A DNA stretch of 64,000 nt from Agrobacterium sp. AGB01 (GCF_014851585.1 NZ_JACVAB010000002.1:1033551-1097550); one strand, 5' to 3'. Positions 47,565 through 57,280 are shown, counted from the first letter of the stretch. Program-made: numbers and translations. The notes: generated by a model from the letters alone, not told the origin.

Positions 47565-49958
47565 CTAGAACAAGCCGACGGCACCCTCACGCAGGATTTT
47601 CTCAGTCTGCGGGCTGGCAACCAGCGGTGAAGATTCACCATCATCCTCCAGCGTGGTGAAATATGTGGCCGGTGTGGTGCCGGGTTTGAACATTTCCTGC
47701 ACGCCGTCTGGATCATCCGGCGTGGTTGCCATGCCTGTGGTGCGGCTGATGAGATAGGCGGTCATGCCAGCGGGAACGTGGAAGTTCGACACGGGAACCT
47801 TGTCCAGTGCCGCTGACATGAAGTCATTAAACACAGGCGCGGCCAGTCCGCCGCCGCTGCCAGCACGGCCAAGGCTGCTCGGTTCGTCAAAACCGATATA
47901 GATGCCGGTGACCAGTTCCGGCGTAAAGCCGACGAACCATGCATCATGGTTGGCATTTGTCGTGCCGGTCTTGCCAGCGACAGGGCGACCAAGCTTGACG
48001 TGGCGCGAGGCTGTACCACGTTCAACCACGCCCTGCATCATCGATACGGTCTGGTAAGCGGTCATGGGGTCAAGCACCCGCTCGCGCGTATCGGTCAGTT
48101 CCGGTTCCGACTGTCCATCCCATTTTTCGACGTTGCAGTTGTCACACTGGCGCTGGTCCTGACGGAACACTGTCTTGCCGGTGCGATCCTGCGTGCGGTC
48201 AATCAGGCTTGGCGTAACCTGCAAACCGCCATTGGCAATCACCGAATAGGCGGCGACCATTTTCATCAACGTGGTTTCACCTGAACCGAGCGACATCGAC
48301 AGAACCGGCGTGCGGTGGTCATAGATCCCCAGACGATCCGCGTATTCCATCACGGTGTCCATGCCGACGGCATTGGCAAGCTTTGCGGCCATGACATTGC
48401 GGGAATGTTCGATGCCGAAACGCAGTGTCTGCGGACCGGCATAGCTGTCGCCGTCATTCTTTGGTGCCCATACATGATCACCGAGGCGGAATTCGACCGG
48501 TTCGTCACGGATAACGGTGGCGGGAGAAAAACCATTGTCGAGGGCAGCAGCATAAACGATCGGCTTGAACACCGATCCTGGTTGGCGCAGTGCCTGTGTG
48601 GCACGGTTGAATTGCGACTGGGTGTAGGAAAAGCCACCGACCATTGCCACAACGCGGCCGGTCTGTGGCTGCATGGAAACGAGAGCGCCCTGCACCTTCG
48701 GGAATTGCCGCAAACGATAGTCACCGGAGGACTGTTTCTCGACCAGCACCACGTCACCGGCTTTCAGCAGGTCGCGGGGTTTCTTTTTGCCGAGCGCCCA
48801 TTTCATGCCAGCCGCAGCAAGGCGAACGCGGCTGTTATCGGCGTCTTTCAGGGTCAGTTCAGCGTCGTCAGGGCCAATGGCATTTACGATTGCCACAGAC
48901 CATTCCGGTACATCAGTATCGGTCTTGATCTTGGCAAATGCCTCCTGCCAATTGTTGACGATATCGATATGGTCGAGCGGGCCGCGATAACCGCGCTGTT
49001 CATCGTAAGCGAGCAGGGCAGTTTGCAATGCCGAGCGGGCCTCACGCTGCAATTTCGGGTCAAGCGTGGTGCGGATGGAATATCCGCCCTGATAGAGGGC
49101 CTGTTCGCCCAGTTCGTCGACCATGGTTTTTCTGACGTCATCGATGAAATAACCAGCCTCGGCAAATCTGGTCGGTGCCGGTTGCCGCACCACGCCAAGC
49201 GGTTTCTGTTTTTCAGCCAAGGCAAGATCGGCGGCGACGTAACCGTTTTCCACCATGCGGTCGATCACCCAGTTGCGCCGTTCCACCGCCGCCTTCTCGT
49301 AAAGGAAGGGGTTGTAGTTGGACGGACCCTTGGGCAGGGCGGCGAGGTAGGCTGCCTCGGCAATGGAGATTTCGCTGACCGGTTTGCCGAAATAGGTCAA
49401 AGCCGCCTGTGCAATGCCATAGGAGCGCTGGCCGAAGAAAATTTGGTTCAGGTAAAGCTCGAGAATACGATCCTTGGAAAAGGTGCCTTCCATCCGGATC
49501 GACAACAGGGCTTCCTTGATCTTGCGAGTCATGGTTTGGTCGGAGGTCAGCAGCAGGTTCTTGGCGACCTGCTGAGTAATGGTGGACGCACCAACCATAC
49601 GTTTGTCGCTGCCCATATTCGTCAAGTTTACTGTGATGGCGCGCGCCAGACCAATGAAGTCCAGGCCGTTATGCTGGTAAAAATTCTTGTCCTCTGCGGA
49701 AATGAAGGCCGCCTTGACGCGGTCCGGCACCGACTGGATGGGCAGGAACAGCCGTGGCTCAGAAGCGAACTCGGCGACCACATCACCATTTGATGCGTAA
49801 AGCCGCGACTTCAGCGGCGGGGTATAATCCTGCAAGCTGGTATAATCGGGCAGGTCCTGCTGAACGGTGGCAACCAGCACGGCAACGCCAGCGGCGCAAA
49901 GCAGCAGGCCCATACAGGCAATGGAAAAGAAGTAACCGATAAGTCTGAACAACTGCAT
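47565..49958 (-). CDS. Class A penicillin-binding protein (PBP1A type)
   Basis: A bifunctional 797-residue enzyme that polymerises and crosslinks peptidoglycan. One N-terminal membrane helix is followed by a glycosyltransferase domain (EDKNFYQHNG, GASTITQQVAKNLLL) and a transpeptidase domain with SxxK (PGSVFKP), SRN and KTGTT. A CDNC motif lies between the last two. Its neighbours are not the usual rne/amiC group of the main mrcA, so it may be a paralogue. The start ATG 49958 has an adjacent GTG at 49964. Confidence 0.9.
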   Translation of the reverse strand: MQLFRLIGYFFSIACMGLLLCAAGVAVLVATVQQDLPDYTSLQDYTPPLKSRLYASNGDVVAEFASEPRLFLPIQSVPDRVKAAFISAEDKNFYQHNGLDFIGLARAITVNLTNMGSDKRMVGASTITQQVAKNLLLTSDQTMTRKIKEALLSIRMEGTFSKDRILELYLNQIFFGQRSYGIAQAALTYFGKPVSEISIAEAAYLAALPKGPSNYNPFLYEKAAVERRNWVIDRMVENGYVAADLALAEKQKPLGVVRQPAPTRFAEAGYFIDDVRKTMVDELGEQALYQGGYSIRTTLDPKLQREARSALQTALLAYDEQRGYRGPLDHIDIVNNWQEAFAKIKTDTDVPEWSVAIVNAIGPDDAELTLKDADNSRVRLAAAGMKWALGKKKPRDLLKAGDVVLVEKQSSGDYRLRQFPKVQGALVSMQPQTGRVVAMVGGFSYTQSQFNRATQALRQPGSVFKPIVYAAALDNGFSPATVIRDEPVEFRLGDHVWAPKNDGDSYAGPQTLRFGIEHSRNVMAAKLANAVGMDTVMEYADRLGIYDHRTPVLSMSLGSGETTLMKMVAAYSVIANGGLQVTPSLIDRTQDRTGKTVFRQDQRQCDNCNVEKWDGQSEPELTDTRERVLDPMTAYQTVSMMQGVVERGTASRHVKLGRPVAGKTGTTNANHDAWFVGFTPELVTGIYIGFDEPSSLGRAGSGGGLAAPVFNDFMSAALDKVPVSNFHVPAGMTAYLISRTTGMATTPDDPDGVQEMFKPGTTPATYFTTLEDDGESSPLVASPQTEKILREGAVGLF

Positions 49959-50543
49959 TCTCACTTGCGGGAATTTGCGGGCGTGCCGGCGGCCATTCAG
50001 CCGCGGGCGAGGTCACCGGGTAAACCGGTGATGTGTCATTGCGATCATCATTGCGGCGAGGCTGAACGATCTGAGGCGTTACGGCCGCACAGCATGTCTC
50101 ACGTCGAGTTCACGAAGTGAACTTTCGCAGCGGCGCTGGTAGGGTCGCGGAAATCACGGACAAACGAAGCCCGAAAACGCATCGTCATAGTGTCACTGTT
50201 CTTTCTCGGCATTGATGGTGTCATCGGTGGAGGCCAGATCGGTCAAGGTCTTGCAATGTCTGATGTCACCGGTTGGGTGGGGTCGACACGATTGCCGCGT
50301 CGCGCCCGAGATGGCGGATCGTCATGGCGAAATCTGGGCAAACGACATCAACAGGGTGTGACTTTATGCTGAGTCCACAGGATAATCTGAGGCGGATGAG
50401 GTGGTGCAAAACGCGCCATGCTTGACGGCGGATCCGGGGCACACTCAGTTCCTGTCACAAGGGTTTTTCCAACGAAACGATAAAGCCGCAATGCTGTTGC
50501 GGCCTTTGTTTTGTTGCCGACGGTTTACAAAAGAACCACGCGG
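49959..50543. other. 585-bp gene-poor region upstream of the PBP gene
   Basis: It contains two perfect hairpins: TCACCGG/CCGGTGA at 50013-50031 and AGTTCAC/GTGAACT at 50107-50123. A plus-strand terminator lies at its end. Short frames such as 50190-50372 have no convincing ribosome site or family. Confidence 0.4.
50484..50513 (+). terminator. Terminator-like hairpin
   Basis: GCCGCAA and TTGCGGC (50485-50503, 5-nt loop) are followed by TTTGTTTTG. No plus-strand gene precedes it; it may also end the SDR gene on the other strand. Confidence 0.6.
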
Positions 50544-51299
50544 TTACTCGCCTCTCGACCAGGCAAGGGCGTCCACGCCGGCTGGCAGGACAGTTGGGCA
50601 GGCCGGGTCAGTTGCAGCACGGAAAACCGCTTCTGCCACGTCCTGCGCCGTGGTCACGGCATTGGGGTCATGTGCTTGCATCTGCGCCAGCGTCTGCTGC
50701 GCAAAGTCCTGATAGGCAGGGGGAAACCAGCCGCGTTTTGCGATCATCTCCTGCGCATTCGTGGCGAAGCTGGTCGATGGAGCGAGACCCGGAACAACAA
50801 TGCGGGCCTGAATGCCGAATTGGCTAAGTTCCGGCACGGCAGCTTCGGTCATGGCGGTCAGTGCCGCCTTGCTTGCGCGGTAGACGGACAGAAGCGGCAC
50901 CGGTTTGTATATGGTGCTTGAACTGACATTGACGATGACGCCGGAGCGTCGCTCACGCATGCCTGGCAACACTGCCTGCATCATGGCCATGGTGCCAAAC
51001 AGATTGGCTTCGAAAATCTCTCGTGCCGTATCGAGCGGAGTGCCTTCAATGGCGTTCAGCCAGCCGATGCCGGCATTGTTGACGAGGACGTCGACTTGGC
51101 CTGCCTGTGCGACGGCGTCTGTAATGCTATTTGGCTTGGTGACGTCGAGTGGCAGGACATGCAGCGCATCGGAGGCTGGAAGCGTGCTGGCCTCCGGGTT
51201 GCGCATGGTGGCAAAAACCTGCCAGCCCTTGTCGAGGAAGTGCAGTGCGGTTTCGCGGCCAAACCCGGTCGAGCAACCGGTTATGAGAACGGTGTTCAT
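50544..51299 (-). CDS. SDR family oxidoreductase
   Basis: A 251-residue classical short-chain dehydrogenase with cofactor motif TGCSTGFG (7-14), NNAGIGW, VSSS and the catalytic YRASKAAL. The ATG at 51299 is the conserved start. It is divergent from a TetR regulator with a 70-bp shared promoter region, which suggests repression by that regulator. It is distinct in sequence from the other SDR at 42094. Substrate unknown. Confidence 0.88.
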   Translation of the reverse strand: MNTVLITGCSTGFGRETALHFLDKGWQVFATMRNPEASTLPASDALHVLPLDVTKPNSITDAVAQAGQVDVLVNNAGIGWLNAIEGTPLDTAREIFEANLFGTMAMMQAVLPGMRERRSGVIVNVSSSTIYKPVPLLSVYRASKAALTAMTEAAVPELSQFGIQARIVVPGLAPSTSFATNAQEMIAKRGWFPPAYQDFAQQTLAQMQAHDPNAVTTAQDVAEAVFRAATDPACPTVLPAGVDALAWSRGE

Positions 51300-51329
51300 G
51301 AAATAATACCTTTGCTTTGGAAGGACCAT

Positions 51330-51342
51330 TTCAATATATGAA
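51330..51342. promoter_or_regulatory. Possible TetR operator
   Basis: TTCAATATATGAA is a 13-bp dyad with a 3-bp centre placed midway between divergent starts, overlapping a likely promoter -10. Confidence 0.45.
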
Positions 51343-51369
51343 TGTTTCCTCAGGTTTGGTATTCGCATC

Positions 51370-51996
51370 ATGAACAGGCTCGGTCCAACGCTGCTAAAGC
51401 CCAGAAAAGCGCCTAAACAGACGCGCTCTGCCGCCACGATAGAGGCCATTCACACCGCCACTATTCAGGTTTTATTGGCCGAGGGGGTGGCGCGTCTGAC
51501 CACGACACGGGTGGCGGAACGCGCCGGTGTCTCAATCGGCACAATGTATCAATATTATCCGCACAAACAGGCGCTGTTGTTTGCGATTGTCGAACAGCAG
51601 CTGGAAACGGTGACAGCCTTCATGCTGGCGGCGGCCGACCGGCTGCGGGGACGGCATGTCGGGGACGTTGCTGAAGGTCTGGCCACCGCCTGGCTTGACG
51701 TCAAGACCTCCGACAGTCAGGCCTTCCGGGCTATCTACAGCATCGCTGCCGAGTTTGATCTGGCGGAAGGCATGGGGCGGGCACTCAACCATATGGCTGA
51801 GGTGATGTCTCAATTGCTGGCAGCCGCACCGGATGCCAATTTTGAAGATTGCGATGCTGTTGCCTTCATGCTGGCATCAATGATTGGCGGTTCGGTGCGC
51901 ACGGTGCTGGATGCGGCGGCGTCGGAAGAAAACCTGATGCGCCTGCGACGCGAACTACCCTTGGCCTGCCGCGCCTATGTGACGGCAGCGCGATAA
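51370..51996 (+). CDS. TetR/AcrR-family regulator
   Basis: A 208-residue regulator. The HTH is at 20-65 (KQTRSAATIEAIHTATIQVL through VAERAGVSIGTMYQYYPHK), with an all-helical ligand domain after it. It probably represses the divergent SDR gene in response to a small molecule. The ATG at 51370 gives the usual 15-residue lead before the HTH. Confidence 0.9.
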   Translation: MNRLGPTLLKPRKAPKQTRSAATIEAIHTATIQVLLAEGVARLTTTRVAERAGVSIGTMYQYYPHKQALLFAIVEQQLETVTAFMLAAADRLRGRHVGDVAEGLATAWLDVKTSDSQAFRAIYSIAAEFDLAEGMGRALNHMAEVMSQLLAAAPDANFEDCDAVAFMLASMIGGSVRTVLDAAASEENLMRLRRELPLACRAYVTAAR

Positions 51997-52133
51997 TCTG
52001 TTCTGGGCTGAAAGTCGACCCGCAGGAAAAATAACAAAATTCAATTCTGAGAAGCTAAGGTAAGATTATAACAACCGGAAATGGATAAATAGAGCAAGGT
52101 TGCGTTGATCCCGATGTTTTCAAGGAAACAGAC

Positions 52134-53735
52134 ATGCGGCGAAACAGTGTTCTGGCAGTTGCATTCGGTCTGGCGATTTGCGCCGGCGTTTTGCCGCTTC
52201 TCGCCGCCTATTATATTTCGCGTGAACGGGCATTCGTGCTGGAACGTCGCCACCTTGCCGATTATGCCGAGTGGACGTTGCAGCGCGCCGATCTGAATAT
52301 TTCCAGAGCCAGAACTGCGCTAGAGACTGTGATGTCAGAACAACGCGAGACCTGTTCGGCCGCCGATATTACGCGTCTTCAGGAAATCACCACAGCAACC
52401 CTGTCCGTTGAGGAAATTGCCATCACCAACGGTGGTCGCGTGATTTGCAATAGTTGGGGACCAATGCGTGATGAGGAGCATGTTAGTGGTGAGCCGATAC
52501 CGCTCTCAGACGGTTATATGTTGCGTCTGAACGGTGGTGGTCTTTCGGATCCCTCGCAGGGCATGCTGGTGGTCAGCCATGGAGAGTTTCATGCGCTGTT
52601 AAAACGTGAACGGTTGGTGGATGTGTTGCATGACACACCGATGTTGCTTGGCATTGCCTCACTGTCTGGCCAGCCGATCATGGTGTCCGGTGACGCTGAC
52701 CCTGCGCTTGTGTCGCGGTTGGTCAGCCAGCAGGTCAGCGGCTTCAACGAAAGTGAAGTGTTTTCATCGCGCCGTGGCAAGGACTTTGCCGCTTTTGCTA
52801 TCTCCAGCCGCAGCGTTGTTGATTGGCGAACGGACGGACAACTCTGGAAGATGATTCCAATCGGCATTGGCGTGTCTTTGGCGCTGATTGCGCTGGTGGT
52901 GTGGATATCACGGCAACGCCTGTCACTGGCCGGTGAATTGATGACGGGCATTCGCCGCAAGGAGTTTGTCGCTCACTATCAGCCCATCATCGAATTATCG
53001 ACTGGACGTTGCGTCGGTGCCGAAGCGCTTATCCGCTGGCCACGACCCGATGGCTCGACCGTCAGGCCAGACCATTTCATTCCGTTTGCTGAAGATCATG
53101 GGATGATTGGCCAGATCACGGAACTTGTGATCGGCAATGTCATTGCCAACATGAAGACGGCGCTGGTTGAGCATCGCGACATGCATATTGCCATCAATCT
53201 TTCCCCTGAAGACGTGGAAAGCGGTCATTTCCTGACGGTGGTATCCGACGCATTGAAGCACACCGGCGTAGAGACCTCGCAAATCTGGCTGGAGGTAACG
53301 GAACGTGGTTTCATTCACGCCGATATTGCCCGCGCGACACTGACCAAGGCGCGCGACGCCGGTCATGTGATTGCGATTGATGATTTCGGTACCGGATATT
53401 CCAGCCTTTCGTTGCTGGAAAGCCTGCCGGTCTCGGTGCTGAAAATAGACAAGTCCTTTGTCGATGCGATTGGCCAGAATGCCGCCACCAGTCTGGTGAC
53501 CCCACATATCATCGAAATGGCCCACAGCCTGAAACTGGAGATGGTGGCGGAAGGCATTGAGACCGTGGAGCAGGAGGCAATCCTTGTTCAGTCGGGCGTG
53601 CAATACGGGCAGGGCTGGCTATATTCCAAGGCGCTGCCCTTCGATGAATTCATGGCCTTTTACAAAAAGCGCAATGCCGGCCTTGAGGACGGCGGTGCTG
53701 CTGTGCCGGTCGGTGCTGCGTCCGGAAATGTGTAA
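52134..53735 (+). CDS. CSS-EAL cyclic di-GMP phosphodiesterase
   Basis: A 533-residue inner membrane enzyme. One N-terminal helix, a periplasmic CSS-type domain with two cysteines (RETCSA and VICNSW, probably a disulfide), a second helix near 245-265, then a cytoplasmic EAL domain. All catalytic signatures are intact: EALIRW, EVTERG, DDFGTGYSS, KIDKSF, AEGIET, QGWLYS. It should hydrolyse c-di-GMP, with activity tuned by disulfide state through the periplasm. No GGDEF is present. AAGGA precedes the ATG. Confidence 0.92.
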   Translation: MRRNSVLAVAFGLAICAGVLPLLAAYYISRERAFVLERRHLADYAEWTLQRADLNISRARTALETVMSEQRETCSAADITRLQEITTATLSVEEIAITNGGRVICNSWGPMRDEEHVSGEPIPLSDGYMLRLNGGGLSDPSQGMLVVSHGEFHALLKRERLVDVLHDTPMLLGIASLSGQPIMVSGDADPALVSRLVSQQVSGFNESEVFSSRRGKDFAAFAISSRSVVDWRTDGQLWKMIPIGIGVSLALIALVVWISRQRLSLAGELMTGIRRKEFVAHYQPIIELSTGRCVGAEALIRWPRPDGSTVRPDHFIPFAEDHGMIGQITELVIGNVIANMKTALVEHRDMHIAINLSPEDVESGHFLTVVSDALKHTGVETSQIWLEVTERGFIHADIARATLTKARDAGHVIAIDDFGTGYSSLSLLESLPVSVLKIDKSFVDAIGQNAATSLVTPHIIEMAHSLKLEMVAEGIETVEQEAILVQSGVQYGQGWLYSKALPFDEFMAFYKKRNAGLEDGGAAVPVGAASGNV

Positions 53736-53800
53736 AAACTGAGAGCGGCAGCGGTTGGGGTGATCCAGCGTTCACCGCGACGCTCTGAAGGAAGGTGATC

Positions 53801-54862
53801 ATGCAGACAGAAGCTTTTCCTGATAATCCTGATGCCTTGCGGCTTTCCCTAGAGGAAACCGGTCTTGAACCAGATGTCATTTCGCATCTGGTTGCTCAGG
53901 CGCGTGCCGCAATTCTGCTGACCACGAGTGAAAGCGATGAGGATGACATTGCGCTTGGAGCATCCAAGATCGGCGGCCGGCCGGACCTGCCACGTGGCAT
54001 GGCATGGCCAACACGGCCAGCCTATCCTGATGCCGCGACGAGAGCTGTCGGCCATCGCAAGGAAGCCGAGCGACTGTTGGCAGATTCCAAAAAACCACGT
54101 TCATGGATGACGCCGGAGCAGGGCGAACGTTTCTGTGCTGACTACAAGGCCAAGGCCGATGCGATAGAGACAGAGTTTCCTTTGGCGTTTCTAGGTCAGG
54201 TCAATCTTGCCGAACTGTCTGTTGAAAGCGGATTTGATCCAATATTTCCGAACAAGGGTCGTTTGCTGCTGTTTTACGATTACTGGGAACAGCCAGAAGA
54301 TTTTACGCCGGAAGCCTCTGTCGGCTGGCAGGTGCTGTTTGATGAAACGCCTGAGGATGCGTTGGTGCGGACAGACATACCATCAGCCCTGACTGGCATT
54401 TCCGATGATCAGTGGTCTTGTGTGTTCAAGGCAGCGCGCATTGCGACGCGTAGCATCCTGACGCCCATTCCACCGAACGATAAGGGTTGGGATGCCTTTT
54501 CCTTGGAAGATGACGAGGCACTCGATGAATATCAGGAGTGGTTATCCGAGTTCGGAACGCCTGACATGGAAGGGCGCGACAACCATCAGTTCGGCGGCTT
54601 TCCGCAGACCTTGCAAAATGGTCTGCAGGCCACTGCCCAGTTGGTGACACATGGCCTGAACTGCGGCAGAAGCGAGGTGTGGAAGACCGATGAGGCAAAG
54701 GAGCTGATCAAATCCGCTGGCGAATGGCGGTTGATGATGCAGCTTGGCGTGGACAAGCATGCTGGTATTCCATCACCCGGCGCCTATTACGTGATCATGC
54801 GCGATGAGGACATTGCCGCACGCCGTTTTGATAGGGCCCGGATTACGTATCAGTGTGATTGA
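53801..54862 (+). CDS. YwqG-family (DUF1963) protein
   Basis: A 353-residue soluble protein. GASKIGGRPDLPRGMAWP is the family start region, followed by FLGQVNLAEL and DNHQFGGFPQTLQNGLQ, all DUF1963 landmarks. Function unknown; some family members sit beside toxin systems, but none is seen here. AAGGAAGG precedes the ATG at 53801. It follows the EAL gene by 65 bp and may be cotranscribed. Confidence 0.8.
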   Translation: MQTEAFPDNPDALRLSLEETGLEPDVISHLVAQARAAILLTTSESDEDDIALGASKIGGRPDLPRGMAWPTRPAYPDAATRAVGHRKEAERLLADSKKPRSWMTPEQGERFCADYKAKADAIETEFPLAFLGQVNLAELSVESGFDPIFPNKGRLLLFYDYWEQPEDFTPEASVGWQVLFDETPEDALVRTDIPSALTGISDDQWSCVFKAARIATRSILTPIPPNDKGWDAFSLEDDEALDEYQEWLSEFGTPDMEGRDNHQFGGFPQTLQNGLQATAQLVTHGLNCGRSEVWKTDEAKELIKSAGEWRLMMQLGVDKHAGIPSPGAYYVIMRDEDIAARRFDRARITYQCD

Positions 54863-54883
54863 AAGGGGCGTATCACGCGACCC

Positions 54884-54965
54884 TCATTCCCGTGCTTGTC
54901 ACGGGAATCTATCCACGTTGCGGATTTGGCACCGGCTTAGATCCTCGCCTCAAGGGCGAGGATGA
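54884..54965. repeat. Dispersed palindromic repeat R1, copy 5
   Basis: The left hairpin TTCCCGT-GCTTGTC-ACGGGAA has stem bases different from the other copies and stays fully paired. The right hairpin is TCCTCGCC/GGCGAGGA. It lies between convergent genes, and its 3' flank is also shared with the copy at 30905. Confidence 0.85.
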
Positions 54966-55016
54966 CGTTGGAGATGTTGGTGTGGCATCGCAGCACTCTC
55001 AATCCCGTCATCGCCC

Positions 55017-55047
55017 AAACAAAAAGGCCGCAACGATGTTACGGCCT
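55017..55047 (-). terminator. Terminator of the hydrolase gene
   Basis: GGCCG-CAAC and GTTA-CGGCC form a stem (one mismatch or G-U) with a run of five T on the minus strand. Confidence 0.75.
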
Positions 55048-55076
55048 CTCTGCAATTTATCAGCTTTCGGCTTCGC

Positions 55077-55754
55077 TTAGCGAATACGCTTGGCAGCCGG
55101 TTCTGGCACCAGTTCGCCGTTCAGGCGGCGGTCGAGGTAATCCTCGCACTCGGCCATCAGCGTATCGACCTTGGCGTTGAAGAAGTGGTTGGCACCCGGC
55201 ACTGTGCGGTGGGTGATGAGAATACCCTTCTGGGTCTTCAGCTTCTCAACCAGATTGTTGACGTCCTTTTCAGGCGCAACCTTGTCCGAATCGCCATTGA
55301 TGATCAGACCCGAAGACGGGCAGGGCGCCAGGAACGAGAAGTCGTAGGTGTTCGGCTGCGGAGCAATCGACATGAAACCTTCAATTTCCGGACGGCGCAT
55401 CAGAAGCTGCATGCCAATCCACGCGCCGAAGGAATAACCGGCGACCCAACAGCTCTTGGAATCTGGATGCAGGCTCTGTACCCAGTCCAGTGCCGATGCG
55501 GCATCCGACAATTCGCCAGCGCCGTGGTCGAATTCGCCCTGGCTGCGGCCGATGGAGCGGAAGTTGAACCGGAGCGTGGTAAAGCCGCGCTTCTGGAACA
55601 TGTAGAACAACTGATAGACAATCTGGTTGTTCATGGTTCCGCCAAACTGCGGATGCGGGTGCAGGATAATGGCGATTGGGGCGCTTTTTTCTTTCGATGG
55701 CTGGTAACGGCCTTCGAGGCGGCCGGCTGGGCCGTTGAAGATGACTTCGGGCAT
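55077..55754 (-). CDS. Alpha/beta hydrolase (COG2945-like)
   Basis: A 225-residue soluble hydrolase. HPHPQFGGTMNN near the start, nucleophile in GYSFGAW, aspartate in INGDSDKVAP and histidine in GANHFF fit a conserved bacterial esterase-like family often next to suf genes in this order. The reaction is unknown. It is divergent from the desulfurase gene, with 212 bp between starts. Confidence 0.8.
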   Translation of the reverse strand: MPEVIFNGPAGRLEGRYQPSKEKSAPIAIILHPHPQFGGTMNNQIVYQLFYMFQKRGFTTLRFNFRSIGRSQGEFDHGAGELSDAASALDWVQSLHPDSKSCWVAGYSFGAWIGMQLLMRRPEIEGFMSIAPQPNTYDFSFLAPCPSSGLIINGDSDKVAPEKDVNNLVEKLKTQKGILITHRTVPGANHFFNAKVDTLMAECEDYLDRRLNGELVPEPAAKRIR

Positions 55755-55966
55755 TGATACTCCGGTCGTGTTTTCTGTTCCAAATGATTTTCAGGGCGCA
55801 ACAAGACTTGACGTGGTGTGTCAGGTTTTCTAGAACCCAGTTTAGAACAATTCGAAACTATTGCGTGTTTTGAACACTTGAACGTGTCATAAGGCAATGG
55901 TGGCTGAAATTTCAAGGAAAATGCGCTGCGGCGTAAACGGGAAGTAGAGAAGCAGGTTCCTCAGAT

Positions 55967-57136
55967 ATGGCAAATACATCGCGCATATATCTGGATTGGA
56001 ATGCAACGGCACCACTTTTGCCGTGCGTTCGCGATGCCTTGCTGCATGCTTTCGATCTTTCGGGAAATCCGTCGTCGGTCCACAAGGAAGGGCGTGCAGC
56101 CCGTATGGCAGTCGAATCGGCGCGCCGCAATGTGGCAAATCTGGTCGGTGCGCAGGCATCGCATGTGGTGTTTACCAGCGGCGCCACCGAGGCTGCCAAT
56201 CTGGTGCTGACGCCCGATTACAAGATGGGTCGCTCGGCGCTTCGCATCGGAAAGCTTTATGTTTCGGCAATCGAACATCCCGCCGTGCGCGAGGGTGGAC
56301 GGTTTTCCAAGGATAACGTTACGGAAGTTCCTGTAACGTCAGACGGTGTTCTGGACCTCGATGCGCTGAAGAAGCTGCTGGAGGACCATGACAAGACAAC
56401 CGGTCTGCCCATGGTTGCGGTGATGCTGGTCAATAACGAGACCGGTATCGTGCAGCCGGTGGCAGAAGCCGCAAGACTGGTGCATGCCGCCGGTGGCCTG
56501 ATGGTGGTCGACGCCGTACAGGCTGCGGGACGTCTGCCTATTGATATTCAGGCGCTGGATGCCGATTTCCTGTTTGTCTCCTCGCACAAGATTGGTGGCC
56601 CCAAAGGGGTTGGCGCTCTGGTTACGCGCGGTGAAGCCATGATGCCGAAGGCACTTATTCATGGCGGCGGACAGGAAAAGGGTCATCGCTCGGGAACGGA
56701 AAACACAACGGCGATCATCGGCTTTGGTGCCGCTGCCGCTTTTGTGCTTGATGGTCTTGTCGAACGCAATGCCGCGATTGCGACCTTGCGTGAGCGTCTT
56801 GAAACCGGCATGCGCAAGGCCGCAGTGGATGTCATTATCCATGGGGCGGAGGTTGAACGGGTGGCGAATACGACTTTCTTCACCCTGCCAAGTCTCAAGG
56901 CGGAGACAGGGCAGATTGCCTTTGATATTGAAGGCATCGCGCTGTCTGCAGGGTCGGCGTGTTCGTCTGGCAAGGTGGGCGAAAGCCATGTGCTGACGGC
57001 GATGGGTAAAGACCCGAAGCTGGGTGGCTTGCGCATCTCTCTCGGTGTTTCGACATCTGAGGCCGAGATTGACCAGGCGCTTGCCGCATTTGAAAAGATC
57101 GCCAGCCGCAGGAAACCTGCCGGGCAGGCGGCCTAA
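55967..57136 (+). CDS. Cysteine desulfurase, NifS/IscS-like (class I)
   Basis: This 389-residue PLP enzyme takes sulfur from cysteine. The PLP lysine is in SSHKIGGPKG (near 206), and the persulfide loop SACSSGKVGESH (near 331) is the longer class I type. YLDWNATAPL is the standard start. It heads the suf cluster and is separate from sufS downstream, so the cluster has two desulfurases of different classes. Its own promoter must lie in the 212-bp gap. Confidence 0.92.
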   Translation: MANTSRIYLDWNATAPLLPCVRDALLHAFDLSGNPSSVHKEGRAARMAVESARRNVANLVGAQASHVVFTSGATEAANLVLTPDYKMGRSALRIGKLYVSAIEHPAVREGGRFSKDNVTEVPVTSDGVLDLDALKKLLEDHDKTTGLPMVAVMLVNNETGIVQPVAEAARLVHAAGGLMVVDAVQAAGRLPIDIQALDADFLFVSSHKIGGPKGVGALVTRGEAMMPKALIHGGGQEKGHRSGTENTTAIIGFGAAAAFVLDGLVERNAAIATLRERLETGMRKAAVDVIIHGAEVERVANTTFFTLPSLKAETGQIAFDIEGIALSAGSACSSGKVGESHVLTAMGKDPKLGGLRISLGVSTSEAEIDQALAAFEKIASRRKPAGQAA

Positions 57137-57211
57137 AGTGAATTGAATTTGCGGAAAGTCAAATTTTCGCTTGCCGGAACTGGTGAAAAACGCCATCCGG
57201 ACGACTACATC

Positions 57212-57231
57212 AAGGCGGACTAATCCGTCTT
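57212..57231. promoter_or_regulatory. Dyad upstream of sufB
   Basis: AAGGCGGA (57212-57219) and TCCGTCTT (57224-57231) form an 8-bp dyad with one G-U, 50 bp before the sufB start. It could be an operator for an iron-sulfur or iron regulator, but it does not clearly match known IscR, RirA or Irr boxes. Confidence 0.35.
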
Positions 57232-57280
57232 AACGTTGACAAGCCACCGGACCTTGGATCCGGCGAGATTGGAGAACGCA

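Noticed and set aside
48315..49793. Plus-strand open frame opposite the PBP gene
   Set aside because: The minus-strand PBP1A frame is certain; the plus reading has no family or start signal.
50190..50372. Small open frame of 60 codons
   Set aside because: No ribosome site, no family resemblance, and the end of the frame is arginine-rich random-looking sequence.
57137..57280. RirA or IscR box before sufB
   Set aside because: TGA and TCA half-sites occur but with 12 rather than 9 bases between them; no clear match to known boxes, so only the dyad is listed.
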